This document shows positions 10,403-21,379 of a DNA stretch of 64,000 bases, in pieces. A program made the translations under genes and the position numbers. The notes under the pieces were generated by a model. It made no database searches and was not told where the DNA came from. It was given only the letters and a program-made list of their open reading frames with translations. Position 1 is the first letter of the stretch; every line of letters begins with the position of its first letter. This DNA comes from Orobanche coerulescens. Its lineage: Eukaryota > Streptophyta > Magnoliopsida > Lamiales > Orobanchaceae. The stretch is from NCBI GenBank assembly GCA_033398695.1, contig CM065804.1, positions 6,991,001 to 7,055,000 on the forward strand, in the 5' to 3' direction.

Positions 10403-11990
10403 TCAGTTATCTTCATTACCGGCCATATCCGAATCGGAATATCCAACAAGCATTGCTTTCCCGTTTCCAAACGTAATCCCCAATTTGGAAGTACCCTGCA
10501 AATATCTAAATATCCATTTTACGGCTTCCCAATGCTTTTTACCCGGATTCGATAGAAACCGGCTCACCACTCCCACAGCATGAGCAATGTCGGGCCTAGT
10601 ACATACCATAGCGTACATCAAACTCCCGACCGCCGAGGCATATGGAATTTTATCCATATCCTCAATCTCCTCCTTCGTCTTAGGGCAATCTTGGCTCGTC
10701 AATTTAAAATTGTTAGTAAGAGGCGAACTAACAACTTTAGCTTTGTCCATGTTGAAACGTTAAGCACCTTCTCGATATATTGCTCTTGCGACATGTGCAA
10801 TTTTCGGACTGCTCTATCCCGAGTGATTCTTATTCCAAGAATTTGTTTAGCCGCCCCCAAGTCTTTCATGGCAAAAGACTTACTCAATTCTTCCTTCAAG
10901 TTGGTAATCCTCTCGGCATTCTTGCCAACGATCAACATGTCGTCCACATAGAGCAATAAGATGATAAAGTCATCATCTCCGAATTTCTTGAAAAATACGC
11001 AATGGTCGAGAGTCGTCTTCCGGTAGCCTTGCTCCCCCATAACCGACTCAAACTTCTTGTACCATTGCCTTGGTGCTTGTTTCAACCCGTATAAACTCTT
11101 CCGAAGTTTACACACATAATCCTCTTTTCCTTCGACCTCAAATCCTTCCGGTTGCTTCATATAAATTTCTTTGTCAAGGTCTCCATGAAGAAAAGCCGTC
11201 TTGACATCCATTTTCTCAACCTCAAGATCAAGGCTAGCCGCAATACCAAGGACCAGTCGAATCGATCCTATCTTCACAACCGGAGAAAAAAACTCGTCAA
11301 AATCAATGCCCTTCTTTTGACTAAATCCTTTCACCACGAGTCTAGCTTTGTATCGGGGCAACGAGGTATGCTCCTCCGACTTCACCCGATACATCCATTT
11401 GTTTCTCAAAGCCCTCTTGCCTTTCGGCAACTTCACCAACTCATAAGTGTTATTCTCATGCAAGGAACTCATCTCGTCTTGCATGGCATCCATCCATTCC
11501 TTCTTCTTTTCATCCTCCATAGCCTCTGCAAAATATTCGGGCTCTCCCTCATCGGTGAGCAAGACGTACTCATCGGCCGAATAACGAGTGGAGGGATGAC
11601 GGTCCCTCGTCGACCGCCTATGTGGAACAAAAGATGGCATGTTCGTCACGGGTAGCTCGGGATGAGCTCCATCGGTGTCATCTTGCCTCAATTCATCGTT
11701 CTCACCATCATCATGTTGCTCATTATTTTGGACGTCATCTCCAATGGGTGTCTCAACATTTTGTGGAGGAACGGGGTCTAAATCAATAAGATCATAGTCG
11801 TGTTGCGGAGCCGACTCTCCATTCTCAACATCTTTCACTGTTTGATCTTCAACAAAAACAACGTCTCTCAACCGAACAAGTCTCTTTGTCACCGGGTCAT
11901 ATAATCTATACCCGAACTCGTCAAGCCCGTAGCCAATAAAAATACACGGCTTTGTCTTGGAATCAAGCTTTGATCTCTCATCATTCGGAA
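10403..11990 (-). pseudogene. Copia reverse transcriptase (F)
   Basis: Two frames joined by a one-base deletion near 10752. The first, 11892-10699, has the Copia RT blocks NKWMYRVK, YKARLVVKGFSQKKGIDFDE, DVKTAFLHGDL, SLYGLKQAPRQWY and the catalytic LLYVDDML (YVDD at residues 315-318 of this ORF). The second, 10750-10403, continues KAKVVSSPL and PDIAHAVGVVSRFLSNPGKKHW (written here as two joined blocks, PDIAHAVGVV and SRFLSNPGKKHW) to the connection with RNase H. An acidic linker precedes RT. A further frameshift near 11990 separates it from integrase. It would synthesise cDNA in the particle; as written it is inactive. Confidence 0.93.
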
Positions 11991-13320
11991 TGGAACAAAA
12001 GCTTTACATCCGAAGACCCTCAAGTGGCAGTACGAGATCTCTTTACCGCTCCAAACCTTATCCGACACATCAAATTCCAAAGGGACACACGGTGTCAAAT
12101 TAATAACATGAACCGCCGTGTTCAAAGCTTCTCCCCAAAACGACTTTGGCAATCCGGCATGTGAGAGCAAACAACGAGCTCTCTCGACCAAAGTCCGGTT
12201 CATTCTCTCCGCCAAACCATTGAGTTGCGGAGTCTTCGGAGGCGTCTTTTGATGTCGGATCCCTTGCTCTCGGTAATATTCATCAAAGGGTTCGATGTAC
12301 TCTCCACCATTGTCCGTCCGGATACACTTTAACTTCTTCCCGGTCTCTCTTTCCACCGAGGCATGAAATTGTTTGAAAGTTTCTGACACTTGATCTTTGG
12401 TCTTCAAGGTGTAAGCCCACACCTCCCTTGAGTGATCGTCGATGAATGTAACAAAATATCGGCAACCACCGAGCGTCATTGTCTTCATAGGACCACAAAC
12501 ATCGGAATGAACAAGATCAAGCACATTATCCTTCCGTGAAGGAGTATGACTCTTAAAAGTAACTCTCATTTGCTTCCCGGCTAGACAATGAGAGCATCTT
12601 TTAAGGTATACCTTGTGAACCCCGGACAACGCCTCCTTCTTCGACAATAGCGCCTTTCCTTTTTCACTCATATGACCGAGCCTCTTATGCCATAGCTCGG
12701 CCATATCATTATTGTCAATTGTGTTAACGAAATTAGTCGTGACCTTCGGAAGTGTCACGTACAATTTTCCTTCCTTTTGTCCTCTCCCGACAATCAAGGA
12801 ACCTCTAGTGAGTTTCCACAACCCCTTGCCAAAACCGCTATGATAACCGTCATCATCGAGTAAACCAACAGACATAACATTAAGCCTCATGTCCGTAACA
12901 TATTTTACATTCCTTAAAACAAGTTCCATTCCGGTGTCGAATCTCAAATGCACATCTCCCACTCCAACAATCTTGGATAACCCATCGTTACCCATCTTAA
13001 CTATGCCAAAGTCGCCCGTAGTATAAGAGGAATAAAAATCTCTACGTGATGTAACATGACACGTAGCACCACTATCGACCACCCAACTCGAATCATCTCT
13101 AGCAAGGTTGACCATATCATAGTCGCAACATATAAAGAATTCTTCGGTAGTAGTATTAACTTCGGCTTTATCATTACTATCACTTTCCTTCTTTTGTGAA
13201 TTTTCTCGGCCTTGGCGATTCTCCTTCTTCAATTGTCGGCAAAATTTCTTAGTATGCCCTTTCTTACCACAATGGTAACATTCGATATTGGCATACTTCC
13301 CCCGAGAACTACTCCTTTGT
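11889..13320 (-). pseudogene. Nucleocapsid knuckle, protease and integrase (F)
   Basis: One frame from the zinc knuckle CYHCGKKGHTKKFC at about 13280 through the protease active site WVVDSGATCHV, the gag-pre-integrase domain (LWHKRLGHM, CSHCLAGK) and the integrase core, with first Asp in HSDVCGPM, second in RTDNGGEY, and Glu in NGLAERMNRTL. All three catalytic acidic residues are present. The frame is lost near 11990, just before the GYGLDEFGYRLYDP block that links integrase to RT, because of a single-base indel. Integrase would insert the cDNA with a 5-bp duplication. Confidence 0.92.
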
Positions 13321-13945
13321 GGCCCTCCTCAAAGGAGATCCCCCCGGTAACAAGAACATCCGACTGTGACGAAGATTCTTGTGATTTTCTTCGAACCTTC
13401 TCATTCAACATGTTCCCTTTAGCTAGTTCCATCGAAATGACACCATGGGGGGCGGAGTTAGACAACAACGTTCGAAACGTCTCCCAAGAATCCGGCAATG
13501 TGCCTAACAACCACAAAGCTTGCACCTACTATTCGAATTTAATTCCTATTCCGGCAAGTTGATTAATTATGCCTTGGAATGCATTTAAATGATCCGATAG
13601 AGGAGTCCCGTCTCGAAACTTCAAATTCATCATTTGTTTAATGAGGAATAAATTATTATTCCCCGTCTTCCGAGCATACAATTGCTCGAGCTTGTGCCAT
13701 AACTCTCGAGCATCCTTCTCTCCACTAATATGGTTCAAAACGTTGTCATCCACCCATTGTCGAATATATCCGCAAACTTGGCTATGAAAAATAGTCCACT
13801 CCACGTCGGACTTCCCTTCCAGTTTATCTTTGCTAAAAACTGGCATATAATAATCCTTCACGTATAGAAGTTCTTCCATCTTCCCCTTCCATACGTGGTA
13901 GTTTAAACCGTTCAAGTTAACCATTCTACTCGTGTTGGCTTTCAT
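13226..13945 (-). pseudogene. Copia Gag (UBN2-type), two stops (F)
   Basis: Starts at an ATG at 13945 (MKANTSRMVNLNGLNYHVWK). UBN2/gag-polypeptide blocks follow: ARELWHKLEQLYARKTGNN, FLIKQMMNLKFRDG, LNAFQGIINQLAGIGI. Two consecutive TAG codons after FE (about 13531-13526) interrupt a frame that resumes VQALWLLGTLPDSWETFRTL. The nucleocapsid knuckle lies in the next frame (13320-13226). Gag here is about 240 codons, ordinary for plant Copia elements. Confidence 0.88.
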
Positions 13946-13988
13946 CTTACAATTGAGATACTTAACAACCACGAAACAACAAATCCCG

Positions 13989-14002
13989 TGGCACCAATAC
14001 CA
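13989..14002 (-). other. Primer binding site, initiator tRNA-Met-like (F)
   Basis: Minus strand TGGTATTGGTGCCA, 3 bp inside the LTR end. It resembles the usual TGGTATCAGAGCCA complement of initiator tRNA-Met with several mismatches, so priming by another tRNA is possible. Confidence 0.6.
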
Positions 14003-14005
14003 CTT

Positions 14006-15130
14006 TGTTGGGAAAAATATCGACAAACGTCACGTCACAACGAATAAAGCGGAACCTCATTTGACACATTCCCACTCTTCAATCGTAACTTTGTGGTTAC
14101 CGACGAGTAGAGCAATAATTACCACTCGATAAAATTAATACAAATGATATTCGAAAATGATAAATAACGAGACACAATTTTTAGCGTGGAAAACCCCTCA
14201 AGACGAGAGTAAAAACCACGGGACCGAAGCCGCTTAAATCCACTATCACCAATACACACAAATACACAATCGTCCCTAATACAAACTAGGAGTATACACC
14301 AATCGTCAAATACTTGGTAATAAATGTTCTTCAAGTATTTGGAATCAACAACAACAATATCGAGAAAAGAAACAACCGTAAATAGATTACACAAAGAGCT
14401 AACGAAATACCCAAACTTCCGGACTCAAAAACTCGATCTACACCGGTGAAAAGATTAGCTCAATAGCTACCAAGCTCTTGTCAAAAGATTACGACGATCC
14501 GAACGATAAATCTCCGAGAAATTGAAGAAATGTATTTCTCTCTCCTTTTTCTCTATCTATCTCTCTCTCTTGTTCTTCTCTCAAAGTGTATGGATGAAGT
14601 GATGAAATCCCGTCTGAAAAATCTGCATAAAAAGATACACTTTTGCAGGGTTGACCCGTGTGCCGTGGCCCGGACCAAGTGTGCCGCGGCACACAGCACA
14701 AAAACTGCCCAGGTGATCGAGCAGGGGCCGCGGCCCAGAGTACAGGCCACTTTGGCCTTGTGAAGCAAAATGCCGAGGCCGCGGCTCGGCAGGGCTGTGC
14801 CGCGGCCCCAAGTGATTCGGTAGGGGTGCTCAGCATGGGCGATCGGCAGGGGCTCGGCAGGGCACTCGGCAGAGGCACTCGGCAGGGCGCTCGGCGGGGT
14901 GATCGGCAGGGTGATCGACAGGAGCCGCTTGTCCATATTGAAGGGTGCTCGGCAGGGGCTCGGCAAGGCAATCGGCAGGCTGCTCGGCAAGGACTCGACA
15001 GTTGCTCAGCAGGGCGATCGTCAGTTGCTCGGTAGGGGCGATCGGCAGCTGCTCGGCAGGGGCGATCAGCAGCTGCTCGGCAGGCTGTGCAAGGTGAGAA
15101 AATGACTATATTTTGGAAATTACTCCTACA
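14006..15130 (-). repeat. 5' LTR of F (1125 bp)
   Basis: On the minus strand TGTAGGAGTAATT...CCCAACA. U3 carries the GC-rich repeat block at 14660-15085; the 14006-14418 part is absent from the 3' LTR. The flank 15131-15135 is ATTCT. Confidence 0.88.
14660..15085. repeat. GC-rich 12/24-bp repeat array and GCCGCGGC palindromes (F U3)
   Basis: Units of CTCGGCAGGGG alternating with GCGATCGGCAG. In 15010-15085 the period is 24 bp (CAG(C/T)TGCTCGG(C/T)AGGGGCG repeated). Next to it is GTGTGCCGCGGCACAC, a 16-bp palindrome, plus further GCCGCGGC cores. It corresponds in position to the palindrome arrays of the other LTR families. Confidence 0.8.
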
Positions 15131-15243
15131 ATTCTCCATTGTTTCAGAATAACAAAACTTAATTTCAGAAATTCCATTTTTAGAACCCAAAATCCAAATC
15201 AGAAAAACAGAAAACAGTAAGGTTCAGATTTATACAATCAAAC

Positions 15244-15486
15244 CTGTGACTTCTTCGGCCGTGATAACTTCACCCCTCATCCTATTGCCATCGCTGCTAA
15301 ATTCCACCAACTCCAAAACCAGGGCTCCTTTTTCCGTCTGTCGCGGGAGTCGGTTATGAGTCTTGGGGAGCCTGAACGGAACTGTTGAGTCACGGAGTAC
15401 AGCCACCACTCCGATTGGGCATGGTCACCGCTGGTGTTCTGTCGGCGGTGTCTTGCGGGTCGCGGGCGGGATTTTTCAGAACTCAT
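15244..15486 (-). pseudogene. Possible first exon of an unidentified gene, with CT-rich 5' leader
   Basis: Minus strand: ATG at 15486 (MSSEKSRPRPARHRR) preceded by a CT-rich leader (complement of the GA-rich tract 15515-15655), as in many plant 5' UTRs. The frame of the ATG stops at about 15277. An overlapping frame is open for about 70 codons and reads GALVLELVEFSSDGNRMRGE then VITAEEVT before a CAG|GTTTGA donor at 15244/15243. A single indel would join the two. I do not recognise the protein. It could be a captured gene 5' end or a chance ORF; no second exon was found to the left, where element F begins. Confidence 0.35.
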
Positions 15487-15514
15487 GCGAGAGACATAAT
15501 TTGAGGCGAGCTGG

Positions 15515-15655
15515 GCAGGAGAGAGGGAGAGAGAGAGAGAAGATGATTTAATCTCTTTTCCCTGATAATGTGTGTACGAGTGTGTGAGTGTGTGAGTTTT
15601 TGAGAGTGAAAGATAGAGAGAAGAGAGCGGAAGAGAGGGGGAGAGAGAGGAGCCG
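15515..15655. repeat. GA/GT-rich low-complexity tract
   Basis: GAGAGA runs, a GTGTGTGAGTGTGTGAG microsatellite and further GA runs. Confidence 0.8.
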
Positions 15656-15739
15656 CGATCGGAGGTGAGATTTGAGGAGATGTGCTAAAGAAAGTCAATT
15701 TGTACAGAGCAAGACTAAGACGATAAATGGCTACAAAAA

Positions 15740-17104
15740 TCAAAAATTAATCAATACATCAGATTAATTGATTAGAATAGCAGAATTTAAATTCTTAAAC
15801 TCAAATTAAAGCAAGATGAAGCAAAATATTTCAAATTTTGAAACACTATTTACTAAAGTAACGTTTTGGTTTCAAAAAAAAAAAATGAGCCAAGTGTTTT
15901 GTGGAGTCCAAATGAAAAAAATTGAACCTCAAAATATTAACTCCCGGTCTCAAGACATACACTTCGCTATTGTAAAAAGTTTTTTGATAAAAAATAAAAT
16001 TTCACACTTTTTACTTCAGTAATTATCAAACTAGCGAAGTCTTTGTAACTTAAAATTTCTAAGTAGCTCCTGTTGTTCTGTTTGGTACCATTGACTGAAA
16101 TCTATGTGTATTTTTTACTTCAGTAAATTGAAAAGCGAAGTTGTTGTTTGTTTTTACTTTGCTAATATACATTACCGAAGTGAGACGTACCGAAGTCTTT
16201 GATGTTTATTCTACTAGTGATATACTGAAATTTTCGGGACGATATCGGTATGAATTTGATTGTACCGCAAATTTCGGTACTGTATACAGTTTCGATAAAT
16301 ATTTTCGGTACGGTACGATATACCATCCCTAGTTTGTTATATCGACTATGAATCATGGTAAACCGGACATACATATAGGGTGGCCATATCCAAGCCCAAA
16401 CCTTCTATTTGTAAATATTCATAGTAGAAGGTTGTTGCTAGATTTACTGCTGGGTTGTTGCTGGTACATAGTGCACACTTTTATCCTACCAACAGTGAAA
16501 TAATTGTTGCATGTTGTATGCCCCAACGTCATCAACGGTAGATATTTGTCTAACCAGTGACCCCATGACCACACTTGCAGTACTACTGTACTACTACCCT
16601 GGATTGTCAAGTACTCATATAATTGATGAAGAAGAAGAAGTTGGGGCGTGCATGCACGTGCCGGTACCAGTATATTAATCTTAAAAGAGACACTTCATTT
16701 GTCCGGTGGTCTGCATGCACGTAAACCGTATAAATATTAGTGGTGAATGTGTGTTGGAGATTAAAAGGTAAAATTTGTCGATGGAAAGTGTGTTGGAGAT
16801 TAAGTGATATGATTGTGATTATTCGATGTGATTGTATTAGAGAGTTATAAATGTAAAATTACTGCAAAGACAAAAAATGATAAACGATAAATTTTGAACG
16901 ATTAGTTAGATGGAGCTAAGCTAAGAAGCACGTTTACAATAACAAAAGATGTACAAAAATAGAGCCAACACCTACATTCTTTAGAGAAAAAATGAATCAT
17001 TTCTGGGTAATGGATTTGATTGTTGTAGCATAGTGTAGTAGAATCTTAGGTTTATCTTTGCTATGATGTCACTTAAGAGCTTTGAAATTTCAAAAAGATT
17101 CTCA
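15740..17104. other. AT-rich, no gene; hAT-like end at 16200-16332
   Basis: No coding support. On the minus strand from 16332 the sequence begins TAGGGATGGTATATCG, the type of end seen in hAT-related non-autonomous elements, with repeated GGTACGGTAC/ACCGAAA pieces to about 16200. No matching left end or target duplication was found. Confidence 0.35.
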
Positions 17105-17531
17105 AACTCTTAGGCCTCTCTTTGCTGTTTTGAGATCATTTTCTGTTTTTATTTTCGAAAACACTAAAAACATGTTCTTTTTAGCCTTTTCGAAAATGCA
17201 TTTTGAAAAAAAAAAAAATATATTTGTACACAAAATGCAAAATGCCCAAAATCTCGTTTTGAGCGTTTTGTGTGTATTTCAACAAAAAATGTTCAAAATG
17301 CTCAAAATACATTTTGAGTTTTTTCTTTTTTTTTTGGATTATCCTAATTTGAAACCAAGTCTAAAATAAAGATTTATGAATTTAATATTAATATTACAAA
17401 AAAACTATTTTGCAAAATAAATTTAACAGAACGCGTTTTCAACAACTTTGAAAACAAAAATAAAAACAGAAAACATAAAATATTTTGCAAAATGAAAGTA
17501 CAAAACAAAATACAAACAGAACGCCCCCTTA
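17105..17531. mobile_element. MITE-like inverted-repeat element
   Basis: The left part has TTTTCTGTTTTTATTTTCG. The right part has the reverse complement (CAAAAATAAAAACAGAAAAC), and the right edge ends GAACGCCCCCTTAA against CTTAGGCC... on the left. The interior is full of CAAAATGC / GCATTTTG repeats on both strands. The superfamily is uncertain. Confidence 0.4.
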
Positions 17532-17767
17532 ATTATATGCTCCTAGTTAGCTCACAATTCATTTTTTTTAATTTATATTAATTAATTTTACACAATCAAA
17601 TCAGATAATTACAACCGCATTTACTTGATTTTCACTATATACTCACCATCGGTATCTTTTACTTTTCAATCTCAACCACACTCACCATTAATATATTCAC
17701 AAATCAAAGAATCCCATTTACGTGATTATTACACTTTTCTTCCCTGTATCAACCTTTGACTAAGATA

Positions 17768-18028
17768 TACTTCCTCCGTTACTTTATTATTGCTACGTGT
17801 TGACTATTACACTGTTCACATACTCTCTTTTGACCATCTTTTGTGATTTATACATATGAAAAAATATAGTCATGTGAGATCTTTTTACATTCATCTCGAA
17901 ATATAGTTTCAAAATATCAACGTCTTATAATTTTTAAAAATAAAGAATTGAAAATCTTAATAATCAAAGATGTGCATTGGCAAGCGTGAAAGTCCAGATG
18001 TTGCAGTTATAAAAGAACGGAGATAGTA
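17768..18028. mobile_element. Stowaway/mariner-type MITE, copy 1
   Basis: Terminal inverted repeats TACTTCCTCCGTT and (other end, complement) TACTATCTCCGTT, with TA flanks. Copy 2 at 30759-30866 shares the right half in inverse orientation. Confidence 0.7.
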
Positions 18029-18284
18029 GAATTTGAACTGTTATGCCTGTTAGAATAAAATATACTTTATTTTTTTGTATTTGTAACTTATATGTTTTCT
18101 TATTTATGTTTATTCCTTATTTGTTCACCAAGTATTGTACATTATTTGTTCTAGCGATATGCCGTTCAAACCTTAAGGGAACTACAATTAACATTGTATT
18201 AGCCTTCCATTCCTCATACCTACACAACCCCCCATTAATGCCGCACCTTCTATTTCCGTACAAGTTTACCATCCCCTCGATGCA

Positions 18285-21081
18285 TCATCCTCTTCTTATA
18301 TAAACTTCAATAGTGTCCTCTTCTTTGCAAGATTTTCTATTGTGGCCGGTTTCATTACACCTACCGCACACCTGAGGCCGTCCACCTGCAGGCAAATTTT
18401 CAACAGCGGACCGTGCACGACGCATCCTTGGTCGGCCGACTTGTCGTACCCTCTTTGGAGGTAAGCAAATGATGGATGAGATCTCTGGTGGGACATTCCA
18501 CTCATCAGGATATGGGATAGGATTAATATGCTCCTTATAAGTCTCTCTAAGGCCTTGTTGCTTGAAATAACAACTAACAAAATCATACACACATAAACCA
18601 CTGCCGGCGCGCCTGTTACAATAAGCAATTATGTCAAGAATGTGGTGTAGTATAATGTATTTTTGATATTGATGAGTATGTATTTTACTTTTTTATCCAG
18701 ATATATTCTGTTGGAAAACTGGTTTATGGTTCAGTTGGTAAATCCAGATCAGCCCTGTGTTGCACACAATGGCAGCACACGATCGTGCCCATCACGGGTT
18801 ACGATCGTATGCATCTTGCCCATGGTCATGGGCTGTTGCTGTCGTGTGCATCCTGCCATGACCATGTGCACACCATCATGCACACGATGGCAGCACACGA
18901 TCGTGTCCATCGTGGTTACGATCGTGTGCATCTTTCCCACGGCCATGATCGTGTGCACACGACAACATCAACCTGGACATTGAATGATGTGCATATTATA
19001 GCAAAACAATTACCTTATAGCGGCAAAACATGACGATATGGAATCTGATCCAAATCAAACTCACGACAACAACATGTCCAGGTTCGAAGGTCGACCTCAT
19101 AAGAAACTTTTTTTTCTTCGACTTTATAAACAAGTAGGGTGGTAGTAAGAGTCAGACTGGCTTGCACAGCGTTAGAGAGCTTTTCAAAAGTGTGCATTAT
19201 CAACCCATGGTCTCTTGATGTAGCTTCTCCCCGCTTCTCATCAAACCAATTCTCTAAAATTAGACGAAATATCTCAAGTAACGAGCAAACAGGTAAACGC
19301 CTCGCCCACAACATACGATTATTAAAGCATTCAACAGCATTGGATGTCAAGAAGTTATAGCGTCGTACCGGACACTTAGACCTAGCCCACCTCTCTAGCC
19401 TAATTTTAGAAAGGCGCCTGTGAGCCCCATTAGGGCTTTCAATATGTAGTTTCGAAAAGTAGTTTTCAAAAACTTCTTCACGATGCGTGTAGGCAGCAGT
19501 TCTAAAGAGTCCTATAGCATGAGGACCGTAGGAGGTCAGATTTTTTGCAAGATGGTGATAGCACAAGCCGTGGAATGCATTCGGATAGACAGTTCGAACA
19601 GCATTCTGAATGCTCTTATGTTGGTCACTCACAATCAGTAAATCTTCCATCGGATTGTAACATCTACGCAGGTTATACAGAAAATAAATCCATGACTCGT
19701 CGTTCTCTATCGGACCGAGACCAACTGCAAGAGGAAATACTTGCTCATTCCCATCAAATGTGACGGCCGCAAATAGAGTTCCTTTATTCCTTCCCTTCAG
19801 GTGGGTCCCATCAACTATAATCACCGGTCGAAGGCACATATCAAATGCCCTAATACTCTGTCCGATTGCAACGAACATGTGGCAAAACACTCCCTGACGA
19901 GTCGTCTGCAAATCGTAAATTGTCCCTGGATTACGCTGTTTTAACAAATACAGATAAGATGGGAGCCTCTGATACGACTCATCAAAGCCACCATATGTAT
20001 TCTCTATCGCTATATTCCTCGTCCGGAGAGCAAAAATGTATAGCATGTCAATGTCGTACTCCCTACAGATCTATGCAATCATCTCCTTTGGCCTCAAAGT
20101 GACCCCCTCACCGGTCAATCTTTTAGAAAAATAATGGGCGGCAACCTCAGAAGTGACCGACCGTGCGGCAGCACGGTTCAAATCAGGGTGACAGCTGTGC
20201 TCCAAGATCAACTTAGTAATTCACCAAATAGTTGCACCCTCAATAGCACACAACCTAAACTGACAATTGTTTCACCCACTCTTACAGACAAACACTATAC
20301 GTTTATCGGCGGAACGAGCAGTGATACACTGTAGCATGTTTTCCAAATGATACATTCCTACAGTTATCCTCAACTCTGTCTTGGACCGAAAGGTGGACCC
20401 CACCTCTAGCTGACCGGTGACCGGTGGAGTCTGCTCGACCCAACCCAAAGTCCCGGCACTACCAGGGTCCGGAAATGGAATGATCCAGTTACGCATTGAT
20501 TGTAGATACTCATGCTCGCTCGCAGATTGATGGTCGGATGAGAAGTTCCGACGACTCATAATTCTATCCATTTGGGTTGGTTGGCGAACCCAAGCAAGAA
20601 ATTCCGCAGATAGTGATTCAAGCAAGTCTTTACAACAATCTTCATCTTCGGATGTATGCACCTCCTCATCTTCCTCGTCTTCCTCATCTTCCTCGTATTG
20701 ATAATCTTTGGAAGGCATGTCATAATTTATGTTGTCGGGCTCTACTTTCGAGCTGCTACATCCCATATTAACCTCAGGAGTGAAGGAGCTGCCGTTCTCA
20801 ACATAGACCTCAGGATCCTCCTTGTATTCTACTAGTAATCGAAGTATCTCGGTATCGCCCCGTAATAGGATTTTTACTTTGTTTCCCTTGGCCATGTGTG
20901 TCAAGTACCATAATTTGTAATCGGACTCATTTGGACCACCCAAACCCTTTCTGTTAACCCCCACGAGGTTTACATGACTAACTTTGCTCGTGTCGATGTA
21001 GACAAAAAAGGAGTCCCCGTCTACATATGTCGATCGCTCCAAATGACCACCGTGATGTATCAAAATACGCTGCCACGCCAT
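18285..21081 (-). pseudogene. MULE (MuDR-type) transposase gene, decayed
   Basis: Minus strand. The N-terminal part, 21081-20272, has an acidic EEDEEDEEDEE stretch. A badly broken stretch (20271-20047) still shows HSCHPDLNRAAARSVTSEVA. The core frame 20046-19015 carries the MULE domain: VDGTHLKGRNKGTLFAAVTF (D79), LLIVSDQHKSI (D141), FHGLCYHHLAKNL, candidate E239 in SNAVECFNN, and a SWIM-type zinc finger TCCCREF...PYRH. A GTAATT donor near 19010 and a CGGCAG acceptor at 18601 bound an intron. The last exon, 18600-18285, has GLCVYDFVSCYF and a knuckle CGRCNETGHNRKSC. Damage includes a TAG for Gln before ICREYDID (about 20052) and an indel after YRHVL. The TIRs were not identified. Confidence 0.85.
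18601..19010 (-). other. MULE transposase intron with CACGATCGTG array
   Basis: The intron between the SWIM domain and the knuckle exon holds, at 18770-18965, repeated (CA)CACGATCGTGTGCA palindromes and degenerate copies. GATC centres at 18781/18803 and 18899/18920 are 22 and 21 bp apart. The reason an intron should carry this is unknown. Confidence 0.7.
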
Positions 21082-21124
21082 CTGATTACAAAAGATGAAT
21101 AACTATTCAGAAAATTAAACGAAC

Positions 21125-21370
21125 AATATTCTAAAACGGTCTGCCTTGGACACGACCGATGCACACGGTCGTATGCTACCATGTGCAGCGATCGTGTGCA
21201 AGTTTCTGGCCATGAACACGATCGGTGCACATGATTGTAGACGACCGTGTTAAACGATCGTGAACACGTCAGTTGTGAGCACGATGTCAAGGCCGTTGGA
21301 CACGACCGTTGCACACGATCGTCGCACACGGTGGCTTCCCATCGTGTGCAGCAATCGTGTCCGTAAGAAC
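21125..21370. repeat. Second CACGATCGTG palindrome array, MULE 5' region
   Basis: Same CACGATCGTGTGCA-like motif, about ten imperfect copies, upstream of the transposase ATG (21081). A TTTGTAATCAG acceptor-like site ends directly at that ATG, so the array may lie in a 5' UTR intron. Both arrays of this element would then be intronic. Confidence 0.7.
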
Positions 21371-21379
21371 TTGTCGGGA

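Larger units (their letters stand above)
9299..15130 (-). mobile_element. F: Copia LTR retrotransposon with gag-pol
   Basis: Minus-strand Copia element: 5' LTR 15130-14006, PBS 14002-13989, gag, protease, integrase, RT, RNase H, PPT next to 9962, and a 3' LTR truncated at 9299. Domain order PR-IN-RT-RH is diagnostic of Copia. It is the only element in the window with a near-complete pol. Coding is broken by two adjacent stops in gag, frameshifts near 11990 and 10752, and a TGA at 10404-10402. The sharp loss of similarity left of 9299 shows that about 400 bp of the 3' LTR are missing, so no target duplication can be read. Confidence 0.92.

Noticed and set aside
14489..15190. 233-aa Arg/Ala/Cys-rich ORF and similar ORFs at 9460-9924 and 14530-15105
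   Set aside because: They exist on both strands only because the GC-rich LTR repeat array lacks stop codons; no domain, and the region is U3 of element F.
18663..18983. ORFs rich in His/Met/Cys over the MULE intron array
   Set aside because: Produced by the CACGATCGTG/GTGTGCAT repeats on both strands.
20272..21081. Independent 269-aa host gene
   Set aside because: Its position and orientation, directly upstream of the MULE core, and the acidic stretch fit the N-terminal part of the transposase.
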